Shown: in pieces, positions 33,988 through 41,784 of the stretch | Layout of the letters: each line of letters begins with the position of its first letter | Position numbering within the stretch: the first letter of the stretch is position 1 | NCBI RefSeq assembly: GCF_000820145.1 | Contig: NZ_CDBW01000042.1 | Location: forward strand, 32,286 to 96,285 | Source: Aeromonas sobria | GTDB taxonomy: Bacteria > Pseudomonadota > Gammaproteobacteria > Enterobacterales > Aeromonadaceae | Direction: 5' to 3' | Length of the DNA: 64,000 nt | The notes under the pieces: model-generated | What the model was told of the DNA's origin: nothing | Seen by the model: the letters and a program-made list of their open reading frames with translations, nothing else | The model's database searches: none | Position numbers and translations under genes: made by a program

Positions 33988-33996
33988 GGCGACTCC

Positions 33997-35148
33997 TTAC
34001 AGCATTTCGATAAAGGCAGCCAGCCGGGTAGCCAGTTGTCCCTTGTCGGCGCTGGAGTAGTCGGTCTCGACCGCCATGTAGGGGATGCCGTGGCGTTCTC
34101 GCACGTGGCGCTTGATGGCCTGCGACTCCACCGCATAGGTGTGGCAGGCCTGCAGGATCACGTCGATCACCCCGTCCGCCTGATACTCCTCCACCATCTG
34201 GCTCAGCAGTGTCATCCGCTGGTGGTTGGGGGAGATGCAGGAGCAGCCGATGGCCAGATATTTGTCGGTCAGGGCATCGAACGGATCACCCTGTTCGCTG
34301 ACGCACTGCTCGGTCGCCTTGGCACCGGTGCAGTTCTCGTAGCCCACTACCCAGCCACAGTGTTCCTCAATGAGGCGCACCACCTTGTCGGCTGCGCCGC
34401 CGATGGGGCAGCCGGTGATGAGGATGCGCGGGCGGGCGTCGAGCCGCTTGCCCTCGGCATACTCGGCCTTGATGCGGCTGGTCATCTCTTGCAGCTCGGT
34501 GATGAGCTGCTCCTTGTCGAAGCGGAAGGTGGCGCCATAGACCACCTTGAGCAGATCGGTGCCGCTCAGCGCCGGGGGATTGAGCTGGCCCAGCCGGTAG
34601 AAGTCGGCCAGCGCGCGGCGTTCGCGGTTTTTCAGCACGATCGCCTGGTGCAGAGCCTGATCTGTGATGGGCTGGCCGAACTGCTGCTCCAGCAGATCCT
34701 TGAAGCGGACGATCTCGCTGCGCCACAGGGTGCGGGAGGCTTCGTCATCGGCGCGGTTGGGCAACTGCATCACGTGCACCGGTTTGAACTCGGCCATGTA
34801 CTCGTACATCTTCTTCTTGCCGTCGCAGGTGGTTTCACCCACCACCAGATCGGAGAAGTAGAAGTAGGGACACTTGTCGGTCTTGCCGAACCCGTAGCTG
34901 CTCTTGATCAGCGGGCAGAGGTTGCGGGGCAGATCTTTCTCGGCCTCCTCGATGGTCTCGTCGCTGGTGGAGCAGAGCGACACCACCACGGCGCCGGCGG
35001 CCATTGCCACTTCCTGCGGCATGAAGGTGCAGTAGGTTCCGACCAAGGGGATCTGTCGCTCCTTGAGTGCCATCACAGCCAGAAAGCCCTGACGACGGGC
35101 ATCTGAAAAACTCTCGAAAATGGCTGGCAACTCAGTGATCAGTGACAT
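33997..35148 (-). CDS. yjiM: 2-hydroxyacyl-CoA dehydratase family protein, YjiM-like
   Basis: A 383-aa HgdB/FldB-type subunit, the same length as E. coli YjiM. Conserved stretches: VGTYCTFMPQEVAMAAGAVVV, CPLIKSSYGF, DLVVGETTCDGKKKMYE and the C-terminal DGVIDVILQACHTYAVES, with cysteines positioned to hold an iron-sulfur cluster. Members catalyse radical dehydration of 2-hydroxyacyl-CoAs or related reductions; the substrate here is unknown. Single-subunit systems with YjiL-type activases are anaerobic in character. ATG 35148 is fixed by homology; a longer frame runs to 35259. Confidence 0.9.
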   Translation of the reverse strand: MSLITELPAIFESFSDARRQGFLAVMALKERQIPLVGTYCTFMPQEVAMAAGAVVVSLCSTSDETIEEAEKDLPRNLCPLIKSSYGFGKTDKCPYFYFSDLVVGETTCDGKKKMYEYMAEFKPVHVMQLPNRADDEASRTLWRSEIVRFKDLLEQQFGQPITDQALHQAIVLKNRERRALADFYRLGQLNPPALSGTDLLKVVYGATFRFDKEQLITELQEMTSRIKAEYAEGKRLDARPRILITGCPIGGAADKVVRLIEEHCGWVVGYENCTGAKATEQCVSEQGDPFDALTDKYLAIGCSCISPNHQRMTLLSQMVEEYQADGVIDVILQACHTYAVESQAIKRHVRERHGIPYMAVETDYSSADKGQLATRLAAFIEML

Positions 35149-35184
35149 AGGCGATCCTGCCCTGGTGGAAAATGAGAAAAACAG

Positions 35185-35207
35185 AAAGGCCGTCCGATAC
35201 GGCCTTT
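35185..35207 (-). terminator. Terminator-like hairpin in the yjiM leader
   Basis: AAAGGCCGT pairs with ACGGCCTTT around a 5-nt loop; on the minus strand the stem is followed by CTGTTTTTC. It falls between the proposed transcription start (near 35212) and the yjiM start codon (35148), so it could attenuate the operon. Confidence 0.6.
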
Positions 35208-35218
35208 CCAACAGCGAA

Positions 35219-35260
35219 ATTATACATTTGGAGGTAGTGTTAAAAGTGCGCTGGATCACA
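35219..35260 (-). promoter_or_regulatory. Candidate CRP-dependent promoter of the yjiM operon
   Basis: Minus strand: perfect TATAAT at 35224-35219, and TGTGATCCAGCGCACT at 35260-35245, which matches 8 of the 10 fixed bases of the CRP consensus. The site centre is about 40 bp from the expected start (near 35212), the class II activator position, and the -35 is poor, as expected for CRP dependence. Confidence 0.5.
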
Positions 35261-35430
35261 AGGAGTCAGAATAGTCCTTAATAATGAAGCGGTTATTAGG
35301 TGCGGGGATAGCATGTATGGGCAGCACGGGACCTGCGGTCACGGCAGAAAACAAAACAGGCACCTGAGGGTAATGCAAGTCAGTTAAGAGAATTTGAGTC
35401 CCAACCCGCGGGGTATAAGGGCTAAAGAGT

Positions 35431-35458
35431 GAGGGAGGCATGATGCCTCCCTCTTTTT
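35431..35458 (+). terminator. Plus-oriented intrinsic terminator
   Basis: GAGGGAGGCA, TGA, TGCCTCCCTC, then TTTTTATT. No obvious plus-strand gene precedes it, so it may end a small unannotated transcript from the 35.28-35.43 kb area. Confidence 0.65.
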
Positions 35459-35464
35459 ATTGCA

Positions 35465-35572
35465 TGCCAGTCAGGGCAAGGGTTGGTGCCAAATTGACTC
35501 TTTAACCGTGGAGGCGTTTTTGATATTCAACATCCAGAATATTTAGTCACAAAAATGCTTAACTGACTGGCA
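35465..35572. repeat. 10-bp inverted repeat flanking a 108-bp AT-rich segment
   Basis: TGCCAGTCAG at 35465-35474 and CTGACTGGCA at 35563-35572. A hairpin ATTAGGCACC/GGTGCCTAAT follows at once (about 35572-35596). Could be a small mobile-element remnant or an RNA 3' structure. Confidence 0.4.
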
Positions 35573-35615
35573 TTAGGCACCCGAGGGTGCCTAATGCATT
35601 GAACAATTAATCAGC

Positions 35616-36389
35616 TTAGTGACGCAGTCCGGTGCCCCGGGAGATGAGCCACCAGGCGATGCCGTAGAGGGCCACGATAAAGCCGATGATGATGAGGTAG
35701 GCGGTACCGAGCGGCACGTCGGAGATACCGAGGAAGCCGTAACGGAACGCGTTCACCATGTAGATGATGGGGTTCACCTGGGAGACACCCTGCCAGAAGG
35801 AGGGCAGCAGGCTGATGGAGTAGAACACTCCGCCCAGATAGGTGAGCGGCGTCAGCACGAAGGTGGGGATGATGCTGATGTCGTCGAAGGTCTTGGCAAA
35901 CACCGCGTTGATAAGCCCGCCCAGCGAGAACAGGATCGAGGTGAGCAGTACGGTGAAGCAGACGCTGAACAGATGGTGGATCTGCAGCGGCACGAAGAAC
36001 AGCGACACCAGGGTGACGATGAGGCCGACGCAGAGGCCACGCGCCACGCCACCGCCCACATAACCGGCGATGATGACGTAGTTGGGCACCGGCGCCACCA
36101 GCATCTCCTCGATATTGCGCTGGAACTTGGCGCTGAAGAAGGAGGAGGCGACGTTAGAGTAGGAGTTGGTGATCACCGACATCATGATGAGGCCGGGCAC
36201 GATGAACTCCATGTAGGTGAAGCCACCCATGTCACCGATGCGCGAACCGATCAGGTTGCCGAAGATGACGAAGTAGAGGCTCATGGTGATGGCCGGTGGC
36301 ACCAGGGTCTGGATCCAGATCCGGGTAAAGCGGCTCACTTCCTTGGCCAGAATGCTCTTGAAAGCGATGTAATAGATGGCCAGATTCAT
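35616..36389 (-). CDS. yadH: ABC-2 type transporter permease, YadH-like
   Basis: A 257-aa six-helix ABC-2 permease very similar in pattern to E. coli YadH: VSRFTRIWIQTLVPPAITMSLYFVIFG, ASSFFSAKFQRNIEEMLVAPVP, FAKTFDDISIIPTFVLTPLTYLGGVFYS. Exported substrate unknown. Overlaps the ATPase gene upstream by 4 nt. Together they form an exporter. Confidence 0.93.
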   Translation of the reverse strand: MNLAIYYIAFKSILAKEVSRFTRIWIQTLVPPAITMSLYFVIFGNLIGSRIGDMGGFTYMEFIVPGLIMMSVITNSYSNVASSFFSAKFQRNIEEMLVAPVPNYVIIAGYVGGGVARGLCVGLIVTLVSLFFVPLQIHHLFSVCFTVLLTSILFSLGGLINAVFAKTFDDISIIPTFVLTPLTYLGGVFYSISLLPSFWQGVSQVNPIIYMVNAFRYGFLGISDVPLGTAYLIIIGFIVALYGIAWWLISRGTGLRH

Positions 36390-37303
36390 GCTTTTCTCCC
36401 CTCTTCGACCAGATTGACGAACAGCTCTTCCAGCCGGTTGGCCTTGTTGCGCATACTCACGACCTGCACCTGCTGGCTCGACAGCTGCTCGAACAGGCTA
36501 TTGAGTGACTGACTCTTGTCGAGATCCACCTCGAGGGTGCGCTCATCCGGCATGCGGCCGTTGAACTCTGGTACGTCCGGTACGGCAGAACCTGGCGCAA
36601 GGTCGAGCAGGAAGGTCTCACGGCCCAACTTGCCCAGCAGGTTTTTCATGCTGGTGTGCTCGATCAGGCGGCCCTTGTCGATGATGCCGATATTGCGGCA
36701 CAGCATCTCCGCCTCTTCCAGATAGTGGGTGGTGAGGATGATGGTGACCCCCTGCTCGTTGAGCTCCTTGAGGAAGGTCCACATGGAGCGGCGGATCTCG
36801 ATATCGACCCCGGCGGTGGGTTCGTCGAGGATCAGCAGTTTGGGTTCATGCATCAGGGCGCGGGCGATCATCAGGCGACGCTTCATGCCGCCGGAGAGGG
36901 TGCGGGCAGCCATGTTGCGCTTCTCCCACAGATCGAGCTGGCGCAGGTACTTCTCGGCGCGGATCTTCGCTTCCGCCTTGGGCACGCCGTAGAAGCCGGC
37001 CTGATGGGTGACAATCTGGATCACCTTCTCGAACTGGCTGAAGTTGAACTCCTGCGGCACCAGCCCGAGCTGGGCCTTGGCCTGTTCCAGATCGCTGTCG
37101 ATGTCGTAGCCAAACACCTTCACCTTGCCGGCGCTTTTGTTCACCAGCGAACTGATGACGCCGATGGTGGTGGATTTGCCCGCGCCGTTCGGGCCGAGCA
37201 GGGCGAAGAAATCCCCCTGCTTGACGGCAAGATCGATGCCTTTAAGGGCTTCGACGCCCCCCTGATAGGTCTTTTTCAGGCCGCTGATTTCCAGTGCGTT
37301 CAT
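36386..37303 (-). CDS. yadG: ABC transporter ATP-binding protein, YadG-like
   Basis: A 305-aa ATPase with Walker A LLGPNGAGKSTTI, signature RTLSGGMKRRLMIARAL and Walker B LLILDEPTAGVD, plus the long C-terminal extension typical of ABC-2 exporters. Similar to E. coli YadG (308 aa). ATG 37303 matches the family start (MNALEISGLKKTYQGG). Gene order hpt-yadG-yadH on one strand suggests co-transcription with hpt. Confidence 0.93.
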   Translation of the reverse strand: MNALEISGLKKTYQGGVEALKGIDLAVKQGDFFALLGPNGAGKSTTIGVISSLVNKSAGKVKVFGYDIDSDLEQAKAQLGLVPQEFNFSQFEKVIQIVTHQAGFYGVPKAEAKIRAEKYLRQLDLWEKRNMAARTLSGGMKRRLMIARALMHEPKLLILDEPTAGVDIEIRRSMWTFLKELNEQGVTIILTTHYLEEAEMLCRNIGIIDKGRLIEHTSMKNLLGKLGRETFLLDLAPGSAVPDVPEFNGRMPDERTLEVDLDKSQSLNSLFEQLSSQQVQVVSMRNKANRLEELFVNLVEEGRKA

Positions 37304-37414
37304 TACAACCTCTGTGATGGTTGAACCCGGCTCGATACAGAAAGGGCGGCCAAGGCCGCCCGCACAGAGTGCGTGGCACCAGGCCACGTCACCCGCGATA
37401 TTCCTGAACCTGGC

Positions 37415-37945
37415 TTACTCCTGGGGTACCACTTTGCCGATAAACGGCAGGTTGCGGTACTTCTGGGCGTAGTCGATGCCACAGCCGACTACGAACTCGT
37501 CCGGGATGGCGAAGCCAATCCAGTCTACCGGCACCTGCACTTCGCGACGGGAGGGTTTGTCCAGCAGGGTGCAGATGGCCAGGGATTTTGGCTCGCGCAG
37601 GGAGAGGATCTCGCGCACCTTGTTGAGGGTGTAACCGGTGTCGATGATGTCTTCCACGATCACCACATCCTTGCCCTTGATGTCATCGTCCAGGTCTTTC
37701 AGGATACGGACGTCACGGGTGCTGTGCATGCCGGAGCCATAGCTGGAGGCGGTCATGAAGTCCATGGTGATAGGCAGTTGGCACTGACGGCTGAGGTCAG
37801 CCAGAAATACGCAGGATCCGCGTAGCAGTGCAATCATCACGACTTCGTCGGAACCCTGATAGCGAGCGGTGATCTCTTCACCCAATTTGGCGATCCGGGC
37901 GGCTACTTCAGCCTCGGAGATCATCACCTCGACAGTGTGTTTCAT
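37415..37945 (-). CDS. hpt: Hypoxanthine phosphoribosyltransferase
   Basis: A 176-aa purine-salvage enzyme that makes IMP from hypoxanthine and PRPP. Conserved: VMIALLRGSCVFLADLSR, DFMTASSYGSGM, and the PRPP loop VVIVEDIIDTGYTL. ATG 37945 has GGAG 6 nt upstream; a GTG directly before it is in frame. The leader holds a GGCCAAA/TTTGGCC hairpin at 37961-37979. Confidence 0.97.
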   Translation of the reverse strand: MKHTVEVMISEAEVAARIAKLGEEITARYQGSDEVVMIALLRGSCVFLADLSRQCQLPITMDFMTASSYGSGMHSTRDVRILKDLDDDIKGKDVVIVEDIIDTGYTLNKVREILSLREPKSLAICTLLDKPSRREVQVPVDWIGFAIPDEFVVGCGIDYAQKYRNLPFIGKVVPQE

Positions 37946-38118
37946 CACTTACTCCCATAAGGCCAAAGGGGATTTGGCCGTTCATGAATATCAAAACCGA
38001 TGATTCTACCACTCATGTTGAAGGGTGCTAGAGATACGTGGTGCTTTTATCGGCTTATTTTAATTGATAGAGTTAGCAGGCACTCAGGCATGATTAGTTA
38101 AAATACTATAAACACCAT

Positions 38119-38128
38119 AATCAATAAC
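38119..38128. promoter_or_regulatory. Possible LuxR/HapR half-site in the litR leader
   Basis: TAATCAATAA lies about 7-8 bp before the litR-like start and matches one arm of the known LuxR/HapR operator (ending in ATCAATAA). The other arm is poor. Would fit autoregulation, known for LuxR/HapR, but the evidence is one half-site. Confidence 0.25.
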
Positions 38129-38134
38129 TATTAG

Positions 38135-38761
38135 ATGATAAAAACTATGGAACCACGCGCAGAAATAAGACGTCGTACCCGGCTCTCGCCGGAAGCTCGT
38201 CGCTCCCAATTGATGGAATGTGCCATCGAGGTGTTCTCCCGTCGCGGCATTGGCCGTGCAGGGCACGCCGAGATAGCCGAACAGGCCAAGGTCTCAGTTG
38301 CTACCGTATTCAACTATTTCAACACCCGCGAGGAGTTGGTTGATGAGGTGCTGGCCGAGATCGAACGCTTTGTGAACCATATGCTGTCACAGGCATACGA
38401 TGCCAACGGCTCCATCTTCGACAAGGTCAGGCGTCATGTCAGCCTCTCTGTCGATGCCGCCTACGATCAACCGGATTATGCCGGTATCTGGCTGGAGTGG
38501 AGTTCATCGGTTCGGGAAGAGGTATGGCCCCGCTATACCCGGCTGCTCGATCAGTGTCTTGAGCTGATCGCCAGCGAGCTGCAAGCCGCCATGGATGCAG
38601 GGGAGATCACCAGCGTGCTGTCGGCACAAGATCTGGCCCGCTCCCTGAGTGGTTTTGGCTATGTGATGATGCAGATGATCAATCAACCCCAGCGCCCTGC
38701 GCGCGAAGAGGTGACTGATTTCCTGTTCAAGTACGTGACGGCGCCTATTCAGGCTCGCTAA
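38135..38761 (+). CDS. litR: LuxR/HapR/LitR-type quorum-sensing regulator (TetR family)
   Basis: A 208-aa TetR-fold regulator. Its N-terminal DNA-binding part (RTRLSPEARRSQLMECAIEV, RRGIGRAGHAEIAEQAKVSV, ATVFNYFNTREELVDEVL) follows Vibrio LuxR/HapR almost residue by residue, and WLEWSSSVREEVWP matches the WFEWSASTRDEVWP core. In V. cholerae hapR lies near hpt, as here. It should be the master regulator at the end of the LuxO/Qrr cascade. Two ATGs are possible (38135, 38147) and neither has a strong ribosome site, which fits translational control, though I could not identify a Qrr pairing site. Confidence 0.88.
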   Translation: MIKTMEPRAEIRRRTRLSPEARRSQLMECAIEVFSRRGIGRAGHAEIAEQAKVSVATVFNYFNTREELVDEVLAEIERFVNHMLSQAYDANGSIFDKVRRHVSLSVDAAYDQPDYAGIWLEWSSSVREEVWPRYTRLLDQCLELIASELQAAMDAGEITSVLSAQDLARSLSGFGYVMMQMINQPQRPAREEVTDFLFKYVTAPIQAR

Positions 38762-38773
38762 CACGGCTTAACG

Positions 38774-38811
38774 AAAAAACGGCGCCACTCATTGAGTGGC
38801 GCCGTTTTTTT
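38774..38811. terminator. Shared terminator between litR and ubiX
   Basis: Very long stem AAAAAACGGCGCCACTCA pairing with TGAGTGGCGCCGTTTTTT. Works for both convergent genes. Confidence 0.95.
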
Positions 38812-38833
38812 ATGGCCGGATTTGGTGGTCACC

Positions 38834-39445
38834 TCAGTGGTGGCCATAGCCCCAACGGCTGGTCAGCGCATGCTCGACACCCAGATGATCGAGGATGCGG
38901 GCGACCATAAAGTCCACCAGATCCTCGATGCTTTTCGGCTCATGATAGAAACCGGGGGCGGCGGGCATGATGGTCACCCCGAGCCGCGCCAGCTTCAGCA
39001 TGTTCTCCAGATGGATCGCCGAGAAGGGGGTTTCGCGGGGCACTAGAATCAGCTGGCCGCGCTCCTTGATCACCACATCCGCCGCCCGCTCCAGCAGGTT
39101 GTCGGAAGTGCCGTTGGCAATGGCCGAGACGGTGCCCATGGAGCAGGGGCAGACCACCATCTGCTTGGGCGCTGCCGAGCCGGAGGCCACCGGCGAGAAC
39201 CACTCCTCCTTGCCGCAGGCGACGATCTGCCCATCTTTGGCGCCATAGTGACGACAGAGATAGGCAGAGAGATCTTTCGGCGAGCCGGGCCACTCCTGCT
39301 GCTGCTCGGTCTTGAGTACCACACGAGCCGCCGAGGAGGCGAGCAGGTAGACCCGATAGTCCGCCTGCACCAGACACTGGAGCAGACGCAGGGCGTAGGG
39401 GGCGCCGGAGGCGCCGGTCAGCGCCAGAGTGATCGCGTTGTTCAT
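38834..39445 (-). CDS. ubiX: Flavin prenyltransferase UbiX
   Basis: A 203-aa flavoprotein that makes prenylated FMN for the UbiD decarboxylase in ubiquinone synthesis. Motifs: LALTGASGAPYALRLLQ, VVCPCSMGTVSAIANGTSDNL, LILVPRETPFSAIHLENMLKL, IMPAAPGFYHEPKSIEDLVDF. Overlaps mpl by 4 nt. Confidence 0.97.
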   Translation of the reverse strand: MNNAITLALTGASGAPYALRLLQCLVQADYRVYLLASSAARVVLKTEQQQEWPGSPKDLSAYLCRHYGAKDGQIVACGKEEWFSPVASGSAAPKQMVVCPCSMGTVSAIANGTSDNLLERAADVVIKERGQLILVPRETPFSAIHLENMLKLARLGVTIMPAAPGFYHEPKSIEDLVDFMVARILDHLGVEHALTSRWGYGHH

Positions 39446-40812
39446 AGTTCGCCGTGGTAATCTTTGAGGCGGGCGATCAGCTTGTCATGAATGCCGCCAA
39501 AGCCGCCATTGCTCATGATCAGAATATGGTCGCCATCGCGGCTCTCGGCCACCAGCCGGTTGATCAGGGGCTCCAGATCGTTGAACACCTTGGCTGGTCG
39601 GGTCATGTGAGCTGTCACCTCGCCGAGATCCCAGCCTATATTGGGGGGCTGGAAGAAGAACACCTCGTCGGCGCCATCGAAGCAGCCGGCCAGCTCCTCC
39701 TTGTGTACTCCCAGCTTCATGGTGTTGGAGCGTGGCTCCAGCACCGCCAGAATGCGTGACTCACCCACCTTGGCACGCAGGCCGCCGAGGGTGGTTTCGA
39801 TGGCGGTGGGGTGGTGGGCAAAGTCGTCATAGACGCTGATGCCGGCCACCTCACCCTTGAGCTCCATCCGCCGCTTGGGGGATTTGAACTGGCAGAGCGC
39901 CGCGATGCCATGCTCCACCATGACACCGGCATGACGGGCGGCGGCGATGGCCATCAGACCGTTGTTGACGTTGTGCTCGCCGATGCACTCCCAGTGCACC
40001 TCGCCCTGTTTCATACCATCCAGCCACACCTCGAAGGCGGAGCCGTCATCGGCCAGCTTGACCGCCTTCCACTTGGCGTCGTCCTGACCCACCAGCTCTA
40101 CTTCGCTCCAGCAGCCCATCTTGCGCACGGCGGTGAGGTTGTCATCCGCTTGCGGGAACAGCACCCGGCCGTTGCTCGGCACGGTGCGCATCAGGTGGTG
40201 GAACTGACGCTGGATGGCGGCAAGATCCGGGAAGATGTCCGCGTGATCGAACTCCAGGTTGTTCATCACCAGGGTGCGCGGGTGGTAGTGGACGAACTTG
40301 GAACGCTTGTCGAAGAAGGCGCAGTCATACTCGTCCGCTTCGATCACGAAGAAGGGGGCAGAGCCGAGACGGGCGGAAACCGGGAAGTTGCCTGGCACGC
40401 CGCCAATGAGGAAACCGGGTTCCAGCTTGGCGTACTCCAGCACCCAGGCCAGCATGCTGGCGGTGGTGGTCTTGCCGTGGGTGCCGGCGACGGCCAGTAC
40501 CCAGCGATCCTGCAGCACATGCTCCAGCAGCCACTGGGGGCCGGAGATATAGGGCAGATTGCGGTCCAGCACATATTCAACACAGGGGTTGCCACGGCTC
40601 ATGGCGTTGCCGATCACCACCAGATCCGGCGCCGGATCGAGTTGGGAGGGGTCATAGCCTTCGGTTAACTCGATGCCTTGTTGCTCGAGCTGGGTACTCA
40701 TGGGGGGATAGACGTTGGCATCGGAGCCGGTCACCCGGTAACCAAGCTGTTTTGCCAACACCGCCAGACCACCCATAAAGGTGCCGCAGATCCCGAGAAT
40801 GTGAATATGCAT
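39442..40812 (-). CDS. mpl: UDP-N-acetylmuramate:L-alanyl-gamma-D-glutamyl-meso-diaminopimelate ligase
   Basis: A 456-aa Mur ligase that reattaches recycled tripeptide to UDP-MurNAc. N-terminal MHIHILGICGTFMGGLAVLA, ATP-binding AGTHGKTTTASML (near residue 110), FFVIEADEYDCAFFDKRSKF and YDDFAHHPTAIE. ATG 40812 follows AAAGGAAG; the longer open frame to 40887 is not needed. Coupled to ubiX by an ATGA overlap. Confidence 0.96.
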   Translation of the reverse strand: MHIHILGICGTFMGGLAVLAKQLGYRVTGSDANVYPPMSTQLEQQGIELTEGYDPSQLDPAPDLVVIGNAMSRGNPCVEYVLDRNLPYISGPQWLLEHVLQDRWVLAVAGTHGKTTTASMLAWVLEYAKLEPGFLIGGVPGNFPVSARLGSAPFFVIEADEYDCAFFDKRSKFVHYHPRTLVMNNLEFDHADIFPDLAAIQRQFHHLMRTVPSNGRVLFPQADDNLTAVRKMGCWSEVELVGQDDAKWKAVKLADDGSAFEVWLDGMKQGEVHWECIGEHNVNNGLMAIAAARHAGVMVEHGIAALCQFKSPKRRMELKGEVAGISVYDDFAHHPTAIETTLGGLRAKVGESRILAVLEPRSNTMKLGVHKEELAGCFDGADEVFFFQPPNIGWDLGEVTAHMTRPAKVFNDLEPLINRLVAESRDGDHILIMSNGGFGGIHDKLIARLKDYHGEL

Positions 40813-41012
40813 ACCGCTTCCTTTCGCAGTAAAGGGAGTGCGCATTCTAGCAAGGTGACAGAAATTTGGCAGACCCAAGGAGATCACTGGCTGGATTTAA
40901 GTTCGTTAGCTTTATTTGGAGCTTGATTTCAGCTTAAATCGCCTTAAAATGCCTCGTTTTTGTGATGGCGGTCACGTGTTTCCGGCTGTCGCTCTTTCCG
41001 CGGAGAGTCTGT

Positions 41013-41714
41013 ATGGGCAAGTTTTTGCTTTGCTATCTGGTCGGTGGTCTGGTGGCCATCAGTTGGGCTGCGCTGCCCGCTCATGGTCCCTGGGATCAGT
41101 GGGACCTCGCGATTTTTCATACCGTCAACGGCTGGCTCGGGCAGTCGGCGCTGTGGGCCGATCTGGTGGCTATCACCAATAATCGGCTGTTCGATCTGGC
41201 GGTACTCGCCTGTATGGGGCTGATCCTGGCTCGCTGTTTCTTCGCCCGGGATCTGGCGGGTCGTCGCCAGCTGGTGGCGATGGGCATAGTGATGTTGCTG
41301 AGCGCACTGGTGATCAACCAGCTTGGCCACCGATTGCCGGTGGAGCGACCCAGCCCGACCCTGATGGTGGCCGATGCCCTGCGGGTGACTCAGATCAGCG
41401 GTATTCCGACCAAGGACTCTTCCGGTGATAGCTTCCCGGGGGATCACGCTCTGTTCCTGATGATCTTCGCCGGCTACGCATTGCGCTATCTGCCGCGCTG
41501 GGCGGGAGTCACCGCATTGCTGATGGTGCCGATCTTTTCCGCGCCGCGCATTCTGGCTGGCGCGCACTGGTTTACCGATGTCTATGTCGGCGCGTTGGGG
41601 CTGGCGACCCTCTGCCTGCCCTGGCTGCTGTTGACCCCGCTAGCGGATCGGCTGATTGACCGCATAACCCCCCGATTGGTCAGCGTGCCACTGCTGCGTA
41701 GCCAGACCAACTGA
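41013..41714 (+). CDS. lpxT: Kdo2-lipid A phosphotransferase LpxT (PAP2 family)
   Basis: A 233-aa inner-membrane PAP2 enzyme with about six helices. Close to E. coli LpxT: AITNNRLFDLAVLACMGLIL, NQLGHRLPVERPSPTLMVAD, IPTKDSSGDSFPGDHALFL (the catalytic PGDH), PRILAGAHWFTDVYVG and LPWLLLTPLADRLID. LpxT moves phosphate from undecaprenyl diphosphate to the 1-position of lipid A on the periplasmic side, linking envelope charge to carrier-lipid recycling. ATG 41013 chosen because GGAG precedes it and the first helix starts here; the frame opens at 40962. Could instead be a plain undecaprenyl-PP phosphatase. Confidence 0.85.
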   Translation: MGKFLLCYLVGGLVAISWAALPAHGPWDQWDLAIFHTVNGWLGQSALWADLVAITNNRLFDLAVLACMGLILARCFFARDLAGRRQLVAMGIVMLLSALVINQLGHRLPVERPSPTLMVADALRVTQISGIPTKDSSGDSFPGDHALFLMIFAGYALRYLPRWAGVTALLMVPIFSAPRILAGAHWFTDVYVGALGLATLCLPWLLLTPLADRLIDRITPRLVSVPLLRSQTN

Positions 41715-41730
41715 GTCACTGCCGCAAAAT

Positions 41731-41764
41731 AAAACGCCCCGACATGAAAATGTCGGGGCGTTTT
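41731..41764. terminator. Shared terminator between lpxT and galE
   Basis: AAAACGCCCCGACA, TGAAAA loop, TGTCGGGGCGTTTT. Serves both convergent genes. Confidence 0.95.
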
Positions 41765-41784
41765 GTTATCAACCCGCTAGATCA

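Larger units (their letters stand above)
35149..35615. other. 467-bp intergenic region with regulatory elements
   Basis: Contains, from the yjiM side outward, a leader hairpin, a -10 and CRP-like site (minus strand), a plus-strand 27-codon ATG frame at 35285 (MKRLLGAGIACMGST...) without a good ribosome site, a plus-oriented terminator at 35431-35458, and a long-range inverted repeat at 35465-35572. No gene is convincingly supported. A 61-codon minus frame (35256-35441) has no family character. Confidence 0.6.

Noticed and set aside
38090..38147. Qrr small-RNA pairing site in the litR leader
   Set aside because: I could not find the conserved Vibrio target sequence by eye. A search with the actual Qrr sequences of this genome would be needed.
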